Assembly: GCA_028023455.1 (NCBI GenBank)
Contig: JAQFVV010006470.1
Location: 1,025,800 to 1,089,799, forward strand
Length of the DNA stretch: 64,000 nt
Direction: 5' to 3'
Origin: Epiperipatus broadwayi
Lineage: Eukaryota; Onychophora; Udeonychophora; Euonychophora; Peripatidae
Position numbers and translations under genes: made by a program. The notes under the pieces are model-generated. The model worked only from the letters and a program-made list of their open reading frames with translations. It had not been told where the DNA came from and did no database searches. The stretch's first letter is position 1; every line of letters starts with the position of its first letter. Shown here piece after piece: positions 12,940 through 24,454 of this stretch.

Positions 12940-13310
12940 TTTTTTTTTAAATTAAATGGCAGTTGGGTACCAGGTATAATAGTCCAGGTGTTTTCACCAG
13001 AAGAGGGGAACAGATCTCACTACAGTCAGACCTAGAGTGTTCTGTTAGGATGCTGTGAATGACATTATAAAATACCCAATTTATGATCATATCCACATCC
13101 ATAGGGCTAGTTCTAAGTTTACATATTAAATTTAGATACAATTTAGGCTAGTTCTTCCATACAACACTCCTCTTTTTGGGTTCTGTTATGCCTCAGTATT
13201 AGAACTTAGGGAGAATTCTGCCTTTGACTCTTGTCAGGGGTTAATTTACATCAGATAGCTACTACTGCACTTTAATACAGGTTACAATTGATTTAAAGAT
13301 TCATCAATAC
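12940..13310 (+). repeat. Dispersed repeat E, diverged copy 1
   Basis: This aligns with parts of the long direct repeats at 50.7 and 62.8 kb and with 24.45-25.0 kb. Shared landmarks are ATACAATTTAGG followed by TAGTTC, a line of the form TATTAGAACTTAGGGAGAAT, and TACAGGTTACAATTGAT. It is clearly older than the 50.7/62.8 kb pair. Confidence 0.55.
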
Positions 13311-13344
13311 ATATTACTGTATTATTATATATAAAAATGTGTGT

Positions 13345-13346
13345 GG

Positions 13347-13436
<90 letters not shown>

Positions 13437-13458
13437 AAAATATATATATATATATATA
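13345..13458. repeat. (AT)n microsatellite
   Basis: About 80 bases of perfect AT repeat, then an A10 interruption and a further TA run. Confidence 0.95.
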
Positions 13459-16100
13459 ATGAATGAATGAATGAATGATCTCAACTGATTTTCCAGACTG
13501 CTTTTATATCCAATTTTTGAGTCAACTCACCCAATTAGAGTGCTAGTGTGACTTGCTATCTTTGACCAACCCCAAAAAAAATCACACACCTTGTTTTCAG
13601 ACACTTCTGTCTTAAAAAAAAATAGACTTAATCCTTTTTCACGTATATCTGTAATATCTAAAATTGGAGTTTCTTTTCTCTAATCTTAAGATAAGACAAT
13701 TTCAAAAGTAGTTCAAAAGAAATGTTATTAAATAATTTAGAAAAAATTCAAATATAAATCTTTAGCTTAATAAAGGAAAAGCATTGTAGCTTAAATTAAA
13801 TTATGAGAAAAATACCTGAGTAGTAGCTGTTAAACAAAATGTCAGACTGAGTTATGAATCATATTAAGGGTCATTGGATTCAATGAAACATACTTCTATA
13901 ATTAGATTTCTCAAGATATCACAATATCAATAATTATAAACAAATTATTAATAACAACTATTATAATTCAGGTATATGAAAATCAAGTGAGGTGAGCACC
14001 CTAGTAACTCAATAAAATATCTGCTCAGGTATACAAACAGTAGATTTTATCCACTTTCATTTCTTGGTTTGATATTAAGTGCATATCCAAACAAATACCA
14101 AGTGAATATGGTCTAGCAGGGCACCACTAGATTATTTGAATCTAGACATGGTTATATCTAATAACCTTTCACAGGTACCGGGTTTGAATCTTTTTTTGGT
14201 ACTTTATTTCTAATAAACATGGAAGATTTTGCTTTTTAGAGCCATATCACTGTATGCACTATTATCTAAATAAGCATAAAACATCTTTAAACTAAAGTGG
14301 AATTCATTAGACATAAATCATTTCTTAGATCTTAGCATAACAAATGTGTTTCAATATTTTTATAAGTTTACTAGCTCAGATTACTATTAATTTAGGATGG
14401 CAATTCACTCATGCTTGCATGAAATAGATGATGGAATGGTGGTTATAATAATACAAGAAATCAATAAATATTATGGAATCAATATTTATTTATGGCCTTT
14501 AAACATTTAAACAGCTCATTAATTAAAACGATTGATGATGATGATGATGATGATAATGACAATGGCTTCAACCACAGCTTTAGGACTAAGCTTAATCATA
14601 AAACCTAATTTTATAAAGAAATTCATAATTATTGTTAATCTTAGCATATTTAATCATATCTTAAACAACTAATATTCGACCATTGATGATGAATGATGAC
14701 ACTTGATAAAGACTACTCTTAATGTAATATATACGCCTCATTTAATAACATAAACTAATATTTATTACTGCATTTCTAACATATACATAAAAATTTCTAT
14801 ATTTACATGAAAATTTATATTAACAATAACAATAATAATCATAATCGACTGTTTTAAAATCATAACATTACATTTAAAATTTCTCCCTCTTTTCCGTAAA
14901 TGTATTTCAAAAGTATATTGTATCCATAAGCAAAGTATTTCATATAAAAAAATATTCACTCATTGGCACACATACCTTATAAATCTAACATGTAAGCAGA
15001 ATGTAATAAAAAAAATGTTACTAGAATTGAAAGAGCAAGTTTTAGAAACAAGTTTTAAATTATTTTCTCCCCCACTCTTCTACCTCTGAAATGCTATACT
15101 TTAACTTGAAACAAAATAATCTAATATTTTAGTACTACTTATTACTTCACATTCACTCGCAATTTTACACATATAAAAATATTATTTTGTATGTGCGTGT
15201 TTTATCCCACAATAGCAAAATATTATTTAAAACCAAAATAATAATACAAAAAAAAAATATTTTACACATTAATATTTCATAACTGTAAATTAATAAACAA
15301 ATAATTTTGATACATTCAAGATCATTTATGAAGCTCAAAGTTATTATTAGTAAGACATTCTTGTTTTAATCGATCTGAATAGTCTTTAAAAGTTCTTTAA
15401 ATAAAATATACCACTTTATTGCTAAAAGTTTATTAAGACTCTGATATCATAAAGAAAATATATCAAAAAAAAAATTATACTACCAGTTGTTTGTAGCGAC
15501 TTTTAATGAGTCAAATTTCTCTTGTTTAATGTCTATCTTTGGCAGCAAAAAATTCTGTGTTTCTTTGGAACAATCTCTTTCTTAAAGTGTATAATTATTT
15601 GATGATGATGATCCTATTGATGTTATTTGCTTTAGTGGACAATTTAGAAATTCTTATACTGACTTTAAATTTTTCCATTCAGCATGATTCTCGTCGTGGA
15701 TGAAATACAGCAGTTGTTTTCATATTGTAATTTTTCTAGGGTTCAAACTCAGTTACTGGAACAATTAATTGGACTTGATGATTAATATTCATCAGTAGAT
15801 TAATTCATATCGTTTGAATGCAGGTGAAAGTTTTCTTCTTTCTATTTAAAAACATCTTATTTCTCTGGTCAGTTGAAAGGTGTAGAATATTATTTTTCAG
15901 ACAAGACATCTTTTCTTTCCTATATGATATGTGGCTCATGACGGTCAAGTCTGGATGGGATACATATATAATTTTTCTACCCTGTCATTTCTTATATTTT
16001 CAACATTCAAAACTTCATAAAAAAATGATTTAAAAAAAAAATTATCTAGCAGAACTAAAATGTTTGTCTGCTTTAGTTTCAATAATTTTTTAAAAGTCTC
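13459..16100. other. AT-rich stretch, no gene recognised
   Basis: Contains (ATGA)n-like bases at 13458-13478, short (GAT)n runs at 14533-14552 and 15601-15611, and only chance ORFs. Confidence 0.45.
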
Positions 16101-16103
16101 TAA

Positions 16104-16886
16104 CCATCTATATGGCTGAGGTATGTTGATGATACCTTTGTTATTTGGCCTCATGGCAAGCATGCTCTTGATGACTTTTTTAATTTTTTAAACTCTTTTC
16201 AAAACAATATTAAATTTACCATGGAGATAGAAAATAATAATCAATTACCTTTTTTAGATGTTTTGATTGAAAGAAGGGAAAATGGTTCTTTATCACATGG
16301 TATATATAAAAAAACAACACACACTGGGAGATATCTGCATTTTTCCTCTCATCACCATCCTGCACAACTATTTTCAGTAGCAAAGACATTATTGGATAGA
16401 ACAAAGAGACTTTCTGATGATAGCCATTTTCACTTGGACCTTTTTGCTACTAATAAAATGCTTCTTCATAATGGTTTTAATTACAACATTATTAATAGGG
16501 CTTATACATATCAAAAGAAAAAAGATTTTGATACATCAAAAATTAAGACAATTTTGCCATATATAAAAGGAGTAACTGATAGAATTCATAACATTTTAAA
16601 AAATAATAATATTCACACAGTTTATACTACTTATAAAAAAATTAGTGAAATATTTTCTCTTCCTAAAGATAAAATTTCTTTGGAGTGTCATGGTGTATAT
16701 GAAATTCCATGTAGGGTCTGTCCACATACATATATAGGACAGACTAATTGTAGAATAAATATTCGAAAGGAAGAACACATTCTGGCAGTGAGAGAAAAAT
16801 CCAATTCATCAGCTATTTATTCTCATATTAAATTAACAAATCATGATATCAATTTTGAAAAAAACAAATATTTTAGCAAAAATTGA
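16104..16886 (+). CDS. PLE-2 reverse transcriptase C-terminus + GIY-YIG endonuclease (partial)
   Basis: The frame opens after a stop at 16101-16103 and runs 260 codons without interruption. It begins with WLRYVDDTFVIW, the RT catalytic YVDD motif, then LPFLDVLIERR and IYKKTTHTGRYL, typical of the PLE thumb region, then the linker AKTLLDRTKRLSDD. The nuclease part has GVYEIPC, a CRVC pair, YIGQT, the Arg-containing INIRKEEH and HIKLTNHDINF. A stop at 16884-16886 ends the frame before the conserved LLREAIEIFKRP, which continues in the +1 frame with further stops. The ATG at 16221 is unlikely to be a true start. The enzyme would reverse-transcribe element RNA and nick DNA. Confidence 0.85.
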   Translation, partial: PSIWLRYVDDTFVIWPHGKHALDDFFNFLNSFQNNIKFTMEIENNNQLPFLDVLIERRENGSLSHGIYKKTTHTGRYLHFSSHHHPAQLFSVAKTLLDRTKRLSDDSHFHLDLFATNKMLLHNGFNYNIINRAYTYQKKKDFDTSKIKTILPYIKGVTDRIHNILKNNNIHTVYTTYKKISEIFSLPKDKISLECHGVYEIPCRVCPHTYIGQTNCRINIRKEEHILAVREKSNSSAIYSHIKLTNHDINFEKNKYFSKN

Positions 16887-17110
16887 ACAATATGACCAGA
16901 GATTGCTAAGAGAAGCTATAGAGATTTTTAAAAGGCCCAAGAGCATAAATTAAAGATGTGAATTAAAGAAGATTAACAACATTTAGAAGAAGCTATTGGA
17001 AGAGAAAATAAATTTTAAAGCTTCTCAACCAATAGAATTTAAGTATGAGGAGAAAGAAAACGATAAAAACGGTTTTAAATTTCACGTGCATTCTTATGAT
17101 TTGAGAAAGA
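16887..17110 (+). pseudogene. PLE-2 GIY-YIG C-terminal remnant in shifted frame
   Basis: The sequence encodes LLREAIEIFKRPKSIN and about 55 further codons, +1 relative to the upstream frame. It holds in-frame stops (TAA near 16951 and TAG near 16985) that PLE-1 does not have. The end of the domain is therefore dead in this copy. Confidence 0.7.
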
Positions 17111-17158
17111 GGATGCTCTGAGGAAGGTAATTGATATTGTACTGAAATGTCAGCATTT
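17111..17158 (+). ncRNA. Hammerhead ribozyme motif of PLE-2
   Basis: Core CTGAGGA at 17118-17124, GAAA, then TGTC. Helix I is longer than in PLE-1: GGATGCT pairs with AGCATTT (five Watson-Crick plus two G-U pairs). The central T-A pair here is a C/A mismatch in PLE-1. Helix III is damaged (ATGT instead of ACGT), and helix II loses one pair (A for C). Likely an inactive relic. Confidence 0.6.
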
Positions 17159-17233
17159 AGCTTTTTCACTAGACGGAATATCCTGCAAATAGTAATAATA
17201 ATATGACATCTTTTATCCATGAAAATATTAGAA

Positions 17234-17237
<4 letters not shown>

Positions 17238-17279
<42 letters not shown>
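17238..17279. repeat. (TA)n between PLE-2 and PLE-3
   Basis: About 40 bases of TA repeat lie between the 3' end of PLE-2 and the 5' edge of PLE-3. Confidence 0.95.
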
Positions 17280-17281
<2 letters not shown>

Positions 17282-17307
17282 AAAATGAAGATTTGCACGG
17301 GTTAAAT

Positions 17308-17426
17308 ATATAAAATACATATTTTGCGGGTTCATCCGTGTTAAAAACTTTTAATATCAATATACTGACGTTTCGACTTGGTCACACAAGCCATCCACAG
17401 AGTTATAAAAAGGTAGAAAGATAGTT
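17308..17426 (-). repeat. PLE-3 left inverted terminal repeat
   Basis: Reverse complement of 18150-18268 with about one visible mismatch in the inner part (GATAGTT against GACAGTT). It contains the minus-strand copy of the hammerhead-like motif at about 17357-17408. Confidence 0.85.
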
Positions 17427-18080
17427 TCTGTAGCCAAAACTCTTTTAAATAGAGCAATTAACCTTTCAGATGACACACATCTGAAAGAAGAAATAAATCA
17501 TAATAATAGTGTTTTATTAGCAAATAGTTATAATTACAAATTTATAAAAAAAGCCTTATTTCAAGCCCAAAATAGACAAAATAGGAAACAAAAAGATGAT
17601 AAGTCAGCTATTAGGATTTGTGTTCCATATGTAAAGGGAACTACAGACAGTATCGGACGTATATTAAAACGCTATAATATAGATACAGCATTTTCTGCTC
17701 ATCAAAAGATCAGCAATATAATAACCAAGCCTAAGGATTCAATCCCTCTTGAATCTCATGGTGTCTATCAAATCTCATGTAAAAATTGTAAAGCTTCTTA
17801 CATAGGTATGAGTAATCGTCGCATCAGTGTTAGGAGAGATGAGCATGCTAATGCAGTTAAACAACACTCATCATCATCAGCACTCTCACTCCATACTATA
17901 GATTCAGGTCATAAAATAGATTTTTCTAGTACCAGGATCATATCCAGATGTGATAATCTCTACCAATGCAAAATCAGAGAAGCCATTGAGATACTTAAAA
18001 GGCCAGATTGTATCAATAAGCGAGATGATACATGCAAACTTCCTCCTATTTGGAAAGATTTCTTTAAAAAACATTCTTAA
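17409..18080 (+). CDS. PLE-3 linker + GIY-YIG endonuclease (partial, open)
   Basis: The frame is open from 17409 to the stop at 18078-18080, about 223 codons without interruption. The N-terminal part, SVAKTLLNRAINLSDD, is the PLE linker. CVPYVKGTTDSIGRILKRYN precedes the nuclease: GVYQISC, a CKNC pair, YIGMS, RRISVRRDEH, the His pair in LHTIDSGHKIDF, and IREAIEILKRPDCIN. All expected GIY-YIG landmarks are present, so the nuclease domain may be structurally intact. The RT is absent. The ATG at 17808 lies inside the domain and is not a plausible start; translation of this truncated copy is unproven. Confidence 0.85.
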   Translation, partial: KGRKIVSVAKTLLNRAINLSDDTHLKEEINHNNSVLLANSYNYKFIKKALFQAQNRQNRKQKDDKSAIRICVPYVKGTTDSIGRILKRYNIDTAFSAHQKISNIITKPKDSIPLESHGVYQISCKNCKASYIGMSNRRISVRRDEHANAVKQHSSSSALSLHTIDSGHKIDFSSTRIISRCDNLYQCKIREAIEILKRPDCINKRDDTCKLPPIWKDFFKKHS

Positions 18081-18149
18081 ATTTAACATTTTTGCTATTG
18101 GTGGGATTTTTAATGTTTTATTTCAAACCAGTGATTGTAGTGCCTCTAC

Positions 18150-18268
18150 AACTGTCTTTCTACCTTTTTATAACTCTGTGGATGGCTTGTGTGACCAAGT
18201 CGAAACGTCAGTATATTGATATTAAAAGTTTTTAACACGGATGAACCCGCAAAATATGTATTTTATAT
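18150..18268 (+). repeat. PLE-3 right inverted terminal repeat
   Basis: Pairs with 17308-17426. It begins about 70 bases after the nuclease stop codon and ends in (TA)n. Confidence 0.85.
18168..18217 (+). ncRNA. Hammerhead-like motif of PLE-3 (variant core)
   Basis: Helix II GGCTTG/CAAGTC (six pairs including one G-U) closes a TGTGAC loop and is followed by GAAAC and GTC, with a predicted cut between 18209 and 18210. Helix I pairs TATAACT with AGTATA with one bulge. The 5' core reads CTGTGGAT rather than CUGANGA, so A6 is replaced and one extra base precedes helix II. Both inverted copies share this, so it predates the insertion. Activity is doubtful. Confidence 0.5.
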
Positions 18269-20105
18269 ATATATATATATACATGGTTAAAATATGATGA
18301 ATGAATGTATAAATGATTTTGATAAAACAAGAGATTACTTTAATTTAAATCAAATTGACAACATTTATTTATCTAACAAAACAATAGTTCAAAACTTTAT
18401 AACATAATAAAAATATATAAGTGTGTGTATCAATGATGTATTTCTACTATATCAATAATTAAATGTGTTCACTAATCCAAATCTTTCTTTTATAGAGATA
18501 CTTAACAAGACATTAATTATTTAAAAATTAGATAAATTTAATAAAAAATCATTATTATATTGATCACAAACCTAATTAACTTATTTTTAATTATATATGA
18601 GTGTATGTGTAATAGCCTCACCATCCAATTCCAATTATTGATGTTCCTTCTTTTTTGTGGACCCCCTATGTACAGTTTCCTAAGTTGATAAAAAAGACAT
18701 CTGTAGTAAAGTTTAGTCATTCATACCAAATAACTAAATATAAACATTCATTAGTTAACAATAAAACAAAAGAAAGAAAAAAGTGTTTTTAATTTATAAA
18801 AATAAAAGGTTTGTGATTAATTAAAATAGTATGTACAAAAATAACCATGCTGAGAATTAAAATTCCAGACTGATTAGTTGAACAATTTCTAATCTATGTA
18901 ATCAAAATTCGAAACAGAAATAAAAAAATGTAAATTATAATTAATTATTTTGAGATAAAATGTGTTGAACATAGAGCAGGGGGGAGAGGTCAGAATAATA
19001 TAAAAGGTACACATTCTCAATTGTTTTAGAGAAAGTTGAGATAGAGTTTGGAATTCAGTGATAAAATTTTGAGTGTAGCCAGAGTTGTTAAGTTTGAATT
19101 AAGTTCATTTCAAGCCAAATTAAAAAGAATGATTGGATAGAACCAAACAGTGTGTTCGGTCATTTTCTCCACTATTCTCCCATGTGCCATTTAGCATAAT
19201 GCCATAACATATTAGTCTGACTAACTTTCTGCCAAAGTTTCAACCCACCCTACTAAATGAAATGAAAATTAGGTAAACCAAGCCACCTGAACAAGGGACC
19301 AACAGAAGCAATCTTTCAGTTAGAAATACCGATGCCAAGGACCAATAAACTAACCAGATTCGAGGACAAAAATGGGTGATCACCCAACTTCAAACTACAA
19401 CCCAACTACAAAAAAAAATCCAGGAATGATGATACCTACTATGGAAATTAAAGACTAATAAAATCGCTACAAAGACAGTGTTTAAATTACAAATAAAGTC
19501 CAAAAGCAGTGCTATAAATTCTAGGTAAATATTAATATCAGGATAAAAACTTTTAAATCTCACTCGTTAAAATAAGCAGCAAAATTTGCTAAATATGTAA
19601 TATTTCTTATGTGTTTACATTTTAATTATATCTTATTCTTGTGTTTATAATTATTATCATTGTTATTTCTTGTTTCTCTTTTAAATAAATTTTGTTTAAA
19701 TTAGTAATGTCATTTTTTCAGTCTTTCTCTCTCTCTCCATTCACAATCAAATGTGCAGCCGGTCTCAGGTGAAAAACTAGCCATGGGTCAAACACTTGAA
19801 ATGTGTTGTTGACATCTCATGGGTTCCATTCTCATTATTGGATGGTGCCCTGGGTTTTAAACCCGTTATAAATTCCCCATGGGATGTTTCACATTTCAGG
19901 CAGCCGGAGAGCTACATCGGTCTGGAGAAATGACTGTCGATTTAACATTTTATTAAATTGCAGTATGACCAGAGGTATGATTGATATGTAAGTATTAATC
20001 CTATTTACTCTCCTGCTTGAGTAATGGGTTTTTAAAAAGATATTTTGCAAAATAATATGATTTCATAAAATTAAATTAAATAATTAGAAAGTTTTTCAAA
20101 TTACA
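18269..20105. other. AT-rich stretch with a moderately GC-richer part
   Basis: 18980-19420 and 19735-19945 are somewhat richer in GC than their surroundings (for example CAGCCGGAGAGCTACATCGG at 19901-19920). Neither holds a recognisable ORF. They could be old LTR or UTR remnants; I cannot assign them. Confidence 0.4.
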
Positions 20106-20108
20106 AGT

Positions 20109-20170
20109 TTGAGTTTGATTGGTTAAGCGCTTGAGAGGTTGGCACTCTCAGTTTAAGTTTGAGTTGTAAA
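20109..20170 (+). repeat. Possible SINE fragment
   Basis: TTGGTTAAGCGCTTGAGAGG resembles a tRNA-type A-box region and GTTTGAGTTG a weak B-box. No tail is evident. Weak call. Confidence 0.35.
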
Positions 20171-22478
20171 AGTTGAAAAAAGTCTTAAAATGTGTAATTA
20201 AGCATTTTTAATTCCTGTTACAATATATCTCCAAAAATCTTACCTTACTTCATTTAAATGTTGATGTAATAAGGTCAAGCCATTATGAATGGAAAGCTAA
20301 CTTAAACTTTATTGAGCATAAAAATACTCAACATGATAATTTTCCTGCCCCTCATTTTGTTGCTTTCAATCACTATGGACTCTTCCAAGTTATAGATACA
20401 TTTAAACATCCATTTGGGAGATAAACAAAACTAGAATTTTACAAATATATACAAAAATAATACATAATAAAATAAAACTTACTTTAAATCATCTTGATTA
20501 ATGTCCATGAGTTTGGCAATAATGTTTTTTTATGGATACAGTCTATCCCATTTTGGATATTATTTTTTGGTATGTCATTTATCAGCTGCTACAATTTTTT
20601 GGCATTGCTTTTGAAATGACATTGCTTCCATTTACTTCAGTTGCTTTCCTTTTTAATCCATTTAGACATTTACTGAAGGACATTTGATGCATCTTTAGGC
20701 AGTATAGAGGCAAGTGGATTAAGTCATCATTATTCTATGGTTGGACAGTATCACTCCAAACCTATGGCAATGTTAATTTAACTAGAATACATTACACAAC
20801 ATTTTATAATGGATTTATTTATTTTTTGTTTTTCTATTTGACATTTAATGGCTTATATAAGAAAAAATATGTCATTAATTTATATAAATGCTGACAATGA
20901 TCTAATTTTCTTTTCTCCATGTTTGAATACTAGTTCAATTTTTATTTTATATATCAATTTAAAATCAATTCAGTGTTTTGCCAAATGGCACAAAATTATC
21001 AATCTTTTCTTTATTTAGACAATGGTGGTATTTTTTTAGTTTTTTGCTGTGAAATTTATACACATAATATGGAATATTCAAACAAATCATCCATTTCTTT
21101 TGTATTTACACATTCGAATCTTAAGATGATGGCTTCATACACTTATTGCATCCCTTGAAAAATAACAAAAATGACAGAAATTAATGGGTTTGCTTTTATA
21201 CCTCATTTAGTTTCCAGTGTTTTGTATACACCTTAGTCTCATTTTATGCGGATTATTTTAATGTGATTTTGAAGTTATGCAATTCATGTTTTTTCTTAAT
21301 ATCTTTCATATTTCACTATATTTATTAGATACGAAGAAATTTAAATTATTAGAAACTTATTTTGACTTGAAGTACTTTTTTTGTCAAAAATATAGCATTA
21401 TATTAGCAGCTAACGTGAATATGGACTGAAGCTGTATTTAGAATTTTAGCTTCAATGTAAATAACCTATTTATACTAATGAGTAAATGATAATAATAGAT
21501 TTATACTTAGGTATAAAAATATTGCTATAAATATTCAAAAAAATTAAACTTTTAAAATGTATTCTGTTAGATATTAAAAGAAATAAATATTTTTTTAGGT
21601 TTTTAAAATAAATAATAATGAAGATTTTATTGATTTTATAAACTGAAAGTAATCATTCTAATGATAATGTATAATTTTTGTGCTTTGATTGAGATCTCAT
21701 TTTTTAATATAGAAATAGAAAACCATTAACACAGCTCAAGACTGAATGTGGTGCTAGATGTACATCATGTCAGGAATAAAAATAAAGTGGTTAACAGGTT
21801 TCTCTGGACATAATTGCTGAGAGATTCTTGACTTCGTTTAAGGAGAATCCACAATACATCACATCGAGTCTGATTTCTTACCAGTTTACAAAGGAATGCT
21901 AGTGGTAATGATTAAAATATGTATGAAAAATGTAAAATTAAATACTGTAGTAATAAAAAAAGTAAAAAAAAGTTTGTCTTGTATTAATTTTTTTCGAATC
22001 ATTGAAATTTTTTATTAGTCATACATTATTTCCTTATTTTTTTAATGCGAATTGAAAAGTATTTTTTTCTTGTTGCTTTGCTTTTATATGAATTCTGAAA
22101 ATTACTGGAGCATATTCCCCATTTTTCAAAGTAAGTAACGTTTATTTTTGTGTGATTTATTTTGTGTGAATTTTCCGAGGAACCTATCTACTGCATAAAA
22201 CGAGACTTAGCTGTACTAGTATTTCTATTTTCTTTTCTATTGTCTTGACTTTCTATAATTGCATATATTATATTGGTTGTAGTTAGAAAACAAAATTACA
22301 TAACATAATTCTACTTTTATTTTTCAAACATCATTGCCTAGAGATTGGCTTGACATTAAGTCATCACTATGTTTACTAATTCTCTCTTTATTCATTATGT
22401 ATAATTCATTGATAAATAACTTATTTTTGGTATATATATTGTAACAATTTAAATAAATCAATTGCCATTTGTAACATA
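20171..22478. other. AT-rich stretch, no gene recognised
   Basis: Only chance ORFs of about 60 codons occur. No repeats with partners in the window were noticed. Confidence 0.45.
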
Positions 22479-22501
22479 TATATATATATATATATATATA
22501 T
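22479..22501. repeat. (TA)n tract
   Basis: A pure TA run lies upstream of the diverged R413 cluster, mirroring the (TA)n seen beside the 34.3 and 40.96 kb units. Confidence 0.9.
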
Positions 22502-22689
22502 GAATGATTTCTTTAACTGGTGTTTTTATTTTTCCTAAAATAAGAAAAATTGGTTCATTGTGACATTTGGTTAATTTGGTTCTTGATAAAGCAAATCTTT
22601 CTTGTGTATGTATACATGTAAGAATACAAAAAAATATGTTACTGCATAATCATCTATATCTGTTAGTTAATCTTATCTTTTAAAACGTT

Positions 22690-23725
22690 GTGTTAAAATG
22701 TTCACTAGAGGGAGCTTACTAATAATTTCAATCATGCCTTAATTTGTAAGTACTGAAAGAGAAATAATTCAAAAAAGAAAAAGTTCAAAATTTAAAAGAG
22801 AAAGAATCCAAAATATCTATCTAAAAGTTTCGCCTCAGTGAGGAGTTAGGACTCCAGACACTAGATCTAAAATACCAACTCAAACGTCAAGTTACATAAT
22901 TTATTTCTTATTTTAATTATTATTGTAAGTGTACCCTTGAAGGTTTTTGCAGTGTCTCTATTGCTTACTATAAATATATGGTGAAACTAAACTGAGTTTA
23001 GACTCACATAGGTATGTGGTTTGTTAATATGGATTTGAAGACATTTAAGTGGCTGAAAAATTTAGATTTTCAAATTGATAGTAATGTATTATTAGATAAG
23101 TGCTGGCATTTGAATTGGTATTTTAGATCTAGTGTCTGGAGTCCTAACTCCACACTGATGTGAGCCATACACTTGAACCAATTGGTCTGGGTAAGATGAC
23201 TTGCTGACAGAGATTATTAATTATTTATCTTTTGGCACTTATAAATTTAAGCTTGATTGGAGCTATAGTTAAGCTGCCTAGTGAACATTTTAATACAAAC
23301 TTAAACACAAGTTATGCATTTGGTTTCTTGTTTTATTAATTATTATAAGTGTACCCTTGAAACTTTTGCGATGTTCTATAGCTTTGGCTATTAATATATA
23401 GTGAAAATGTACTGAGTTCAGACCCATACAGTTATCAGCTATATAAGGCTGGATTTGAAGACATTTAAGTGCCTGACAACTTTAGGTTTTCAAATTGATA
23501 GTAATGTATTAGATAAATGCTGACTTTTGAGTTGGTATTTTAGACCTAGTATCTTGAGTCGTAACTCATCATGGAGTAAGCCATAAGCTTGAAACTAATG
23601 GGTTTGTGGATTAGTACTTTTCAATAGACATTTTGAATTCTATATCTTTTGGCACTTATAAATTAAAGCTTTATTAAGCTATAGTTATGCTCCCTTTAGT
23701 GAACATATGTTTTAACATAGCAGAT
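22690..23725. repeat. Diverged R413-family monomers (one inverted, two direct)
   Basis: Two direct monomers of about 430 bases (about 22886-23315 and 23316-23725) share GTGTACCCTTGAA, GATTTGAAGACATTTAAGTG and TCAAATTGATAGTAATGTAT. A partial inverted monomer occupies 22690-22885, so the TTTAGATCTAGTGTCTGGAG block occurs in both orientations. The order of blocks matches the 413 bp repeat read on its ribozyme strand. At the ribozyme position they read CTGATGT...GAACC with a palindrome ACCAATTGGT in monomer 1, and more decayed sequence elsewhere, so these are dead hammerheads. Confidence 0.65.
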
Positions 23726-23900
23726 GCAAAATTGGCATAGCTGTTGAAAGTTTAGTGAACATCTAACAATTTTAATGTAATTATCCCTATTTATTAATTG
23801 CTTGTCCATACTAAAAGTATATAAATTTTTAGTAGAAGCAAGAAATTAATCAAAATCAATAATCAATAAATAACTAGTGTTTTTTTTTTTTTTTCAATAA
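23725..23900 (+). repeat. Dispersed repeat B, copy 2 (partial)
   Basis: Shares AGCTGTTGAAAGTTTAGTGA and the following AACAATTTTAATGTAAT block with the copies at 7.55 and 28.55 kb. It starts directly at the end of the R413-type monomers. Confidence 0.5.
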
Positions 23901-24450
23901 ATTTACAACAGTAATTATGTTGGCAATATTATTGTATTTTATGAACACATAGTTTGATGATAAATACATCATCTCAAGTCCATTATTTTAATCTAACAGA
24001 ATACACACACCTGATGTTAACTTTTACAAATGTTGTCACAAGGAGAAATAAAACTCAATATATTATATTTAAAAAAAAATCATCTTAAACAAATTATATA
24101 AAAATTGTTAACACATTTCTCCATTATTCTCAAGCACACAAACTTTATTGTCATACAATAATTGTCTATTAATATTGCATATTACTTTAATATAAATATT
24201 AAGCATATTTGTTTTATTATTACATTTTGGTTGTACATGTAAAAATAATTTAATGAAGAACAAAATATTAACTTTAATAAATATATTATAAATATTTTAA
24301 ACACAATTAAAGTGAGAACAAGAAAAAAATGCTACATTCGATTAATTAGGTTTATAAATATAAAAAGATTCTATTATTGAGTTGTCAGTAACTTTTATAA
24401 TTAAACATCTTTGTTTATAGGTTTACATTATATCTGATATGTATATATTG
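23901..24450. other. AT-rich stretch without features
   Basis: Nothing supported was seen. Confidence 0.5.
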
Positions 24451-24454
24451 TAAC

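Larger units (their letters stand above)
16104..17237 (+). mobile_element. Penelope-like element PLE-2 (longest copy)
   Basis: Same family as PLE-1. The copy starts just upstream of the RT catalytic motif and runs through linker, GIY-YIG nuclease, hammerhead-like motif and 3' terminus into a (TA)n tract at 17238. The RT fingers and most of the palm are missing, so it is 5'-truncated. Unlike PLE-1 it has no inverted copy of its terminus at the 5' side. Confidence 0.85.
17305..18268 (+). mobile_element. Penelope-like element PLE-3 (second family) with ~120 bp inverted termini
   Basis: A compact copy in which a 5'-truncated linker plus GIY-YIG body sits between near-identical inverted repeats of about 120 bp (17308-17426 and 18150-18268). 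Both contain the hammerhead-like segment and the stretch TTTTGCGGGTTCATCCGTG or its complement. (TA)n lies on both sides. The protein is clearly diverged from PLE-1/2, so this is another family. Inverted pLTR-like termini are a known PLE feature. Confidence 0.85.
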
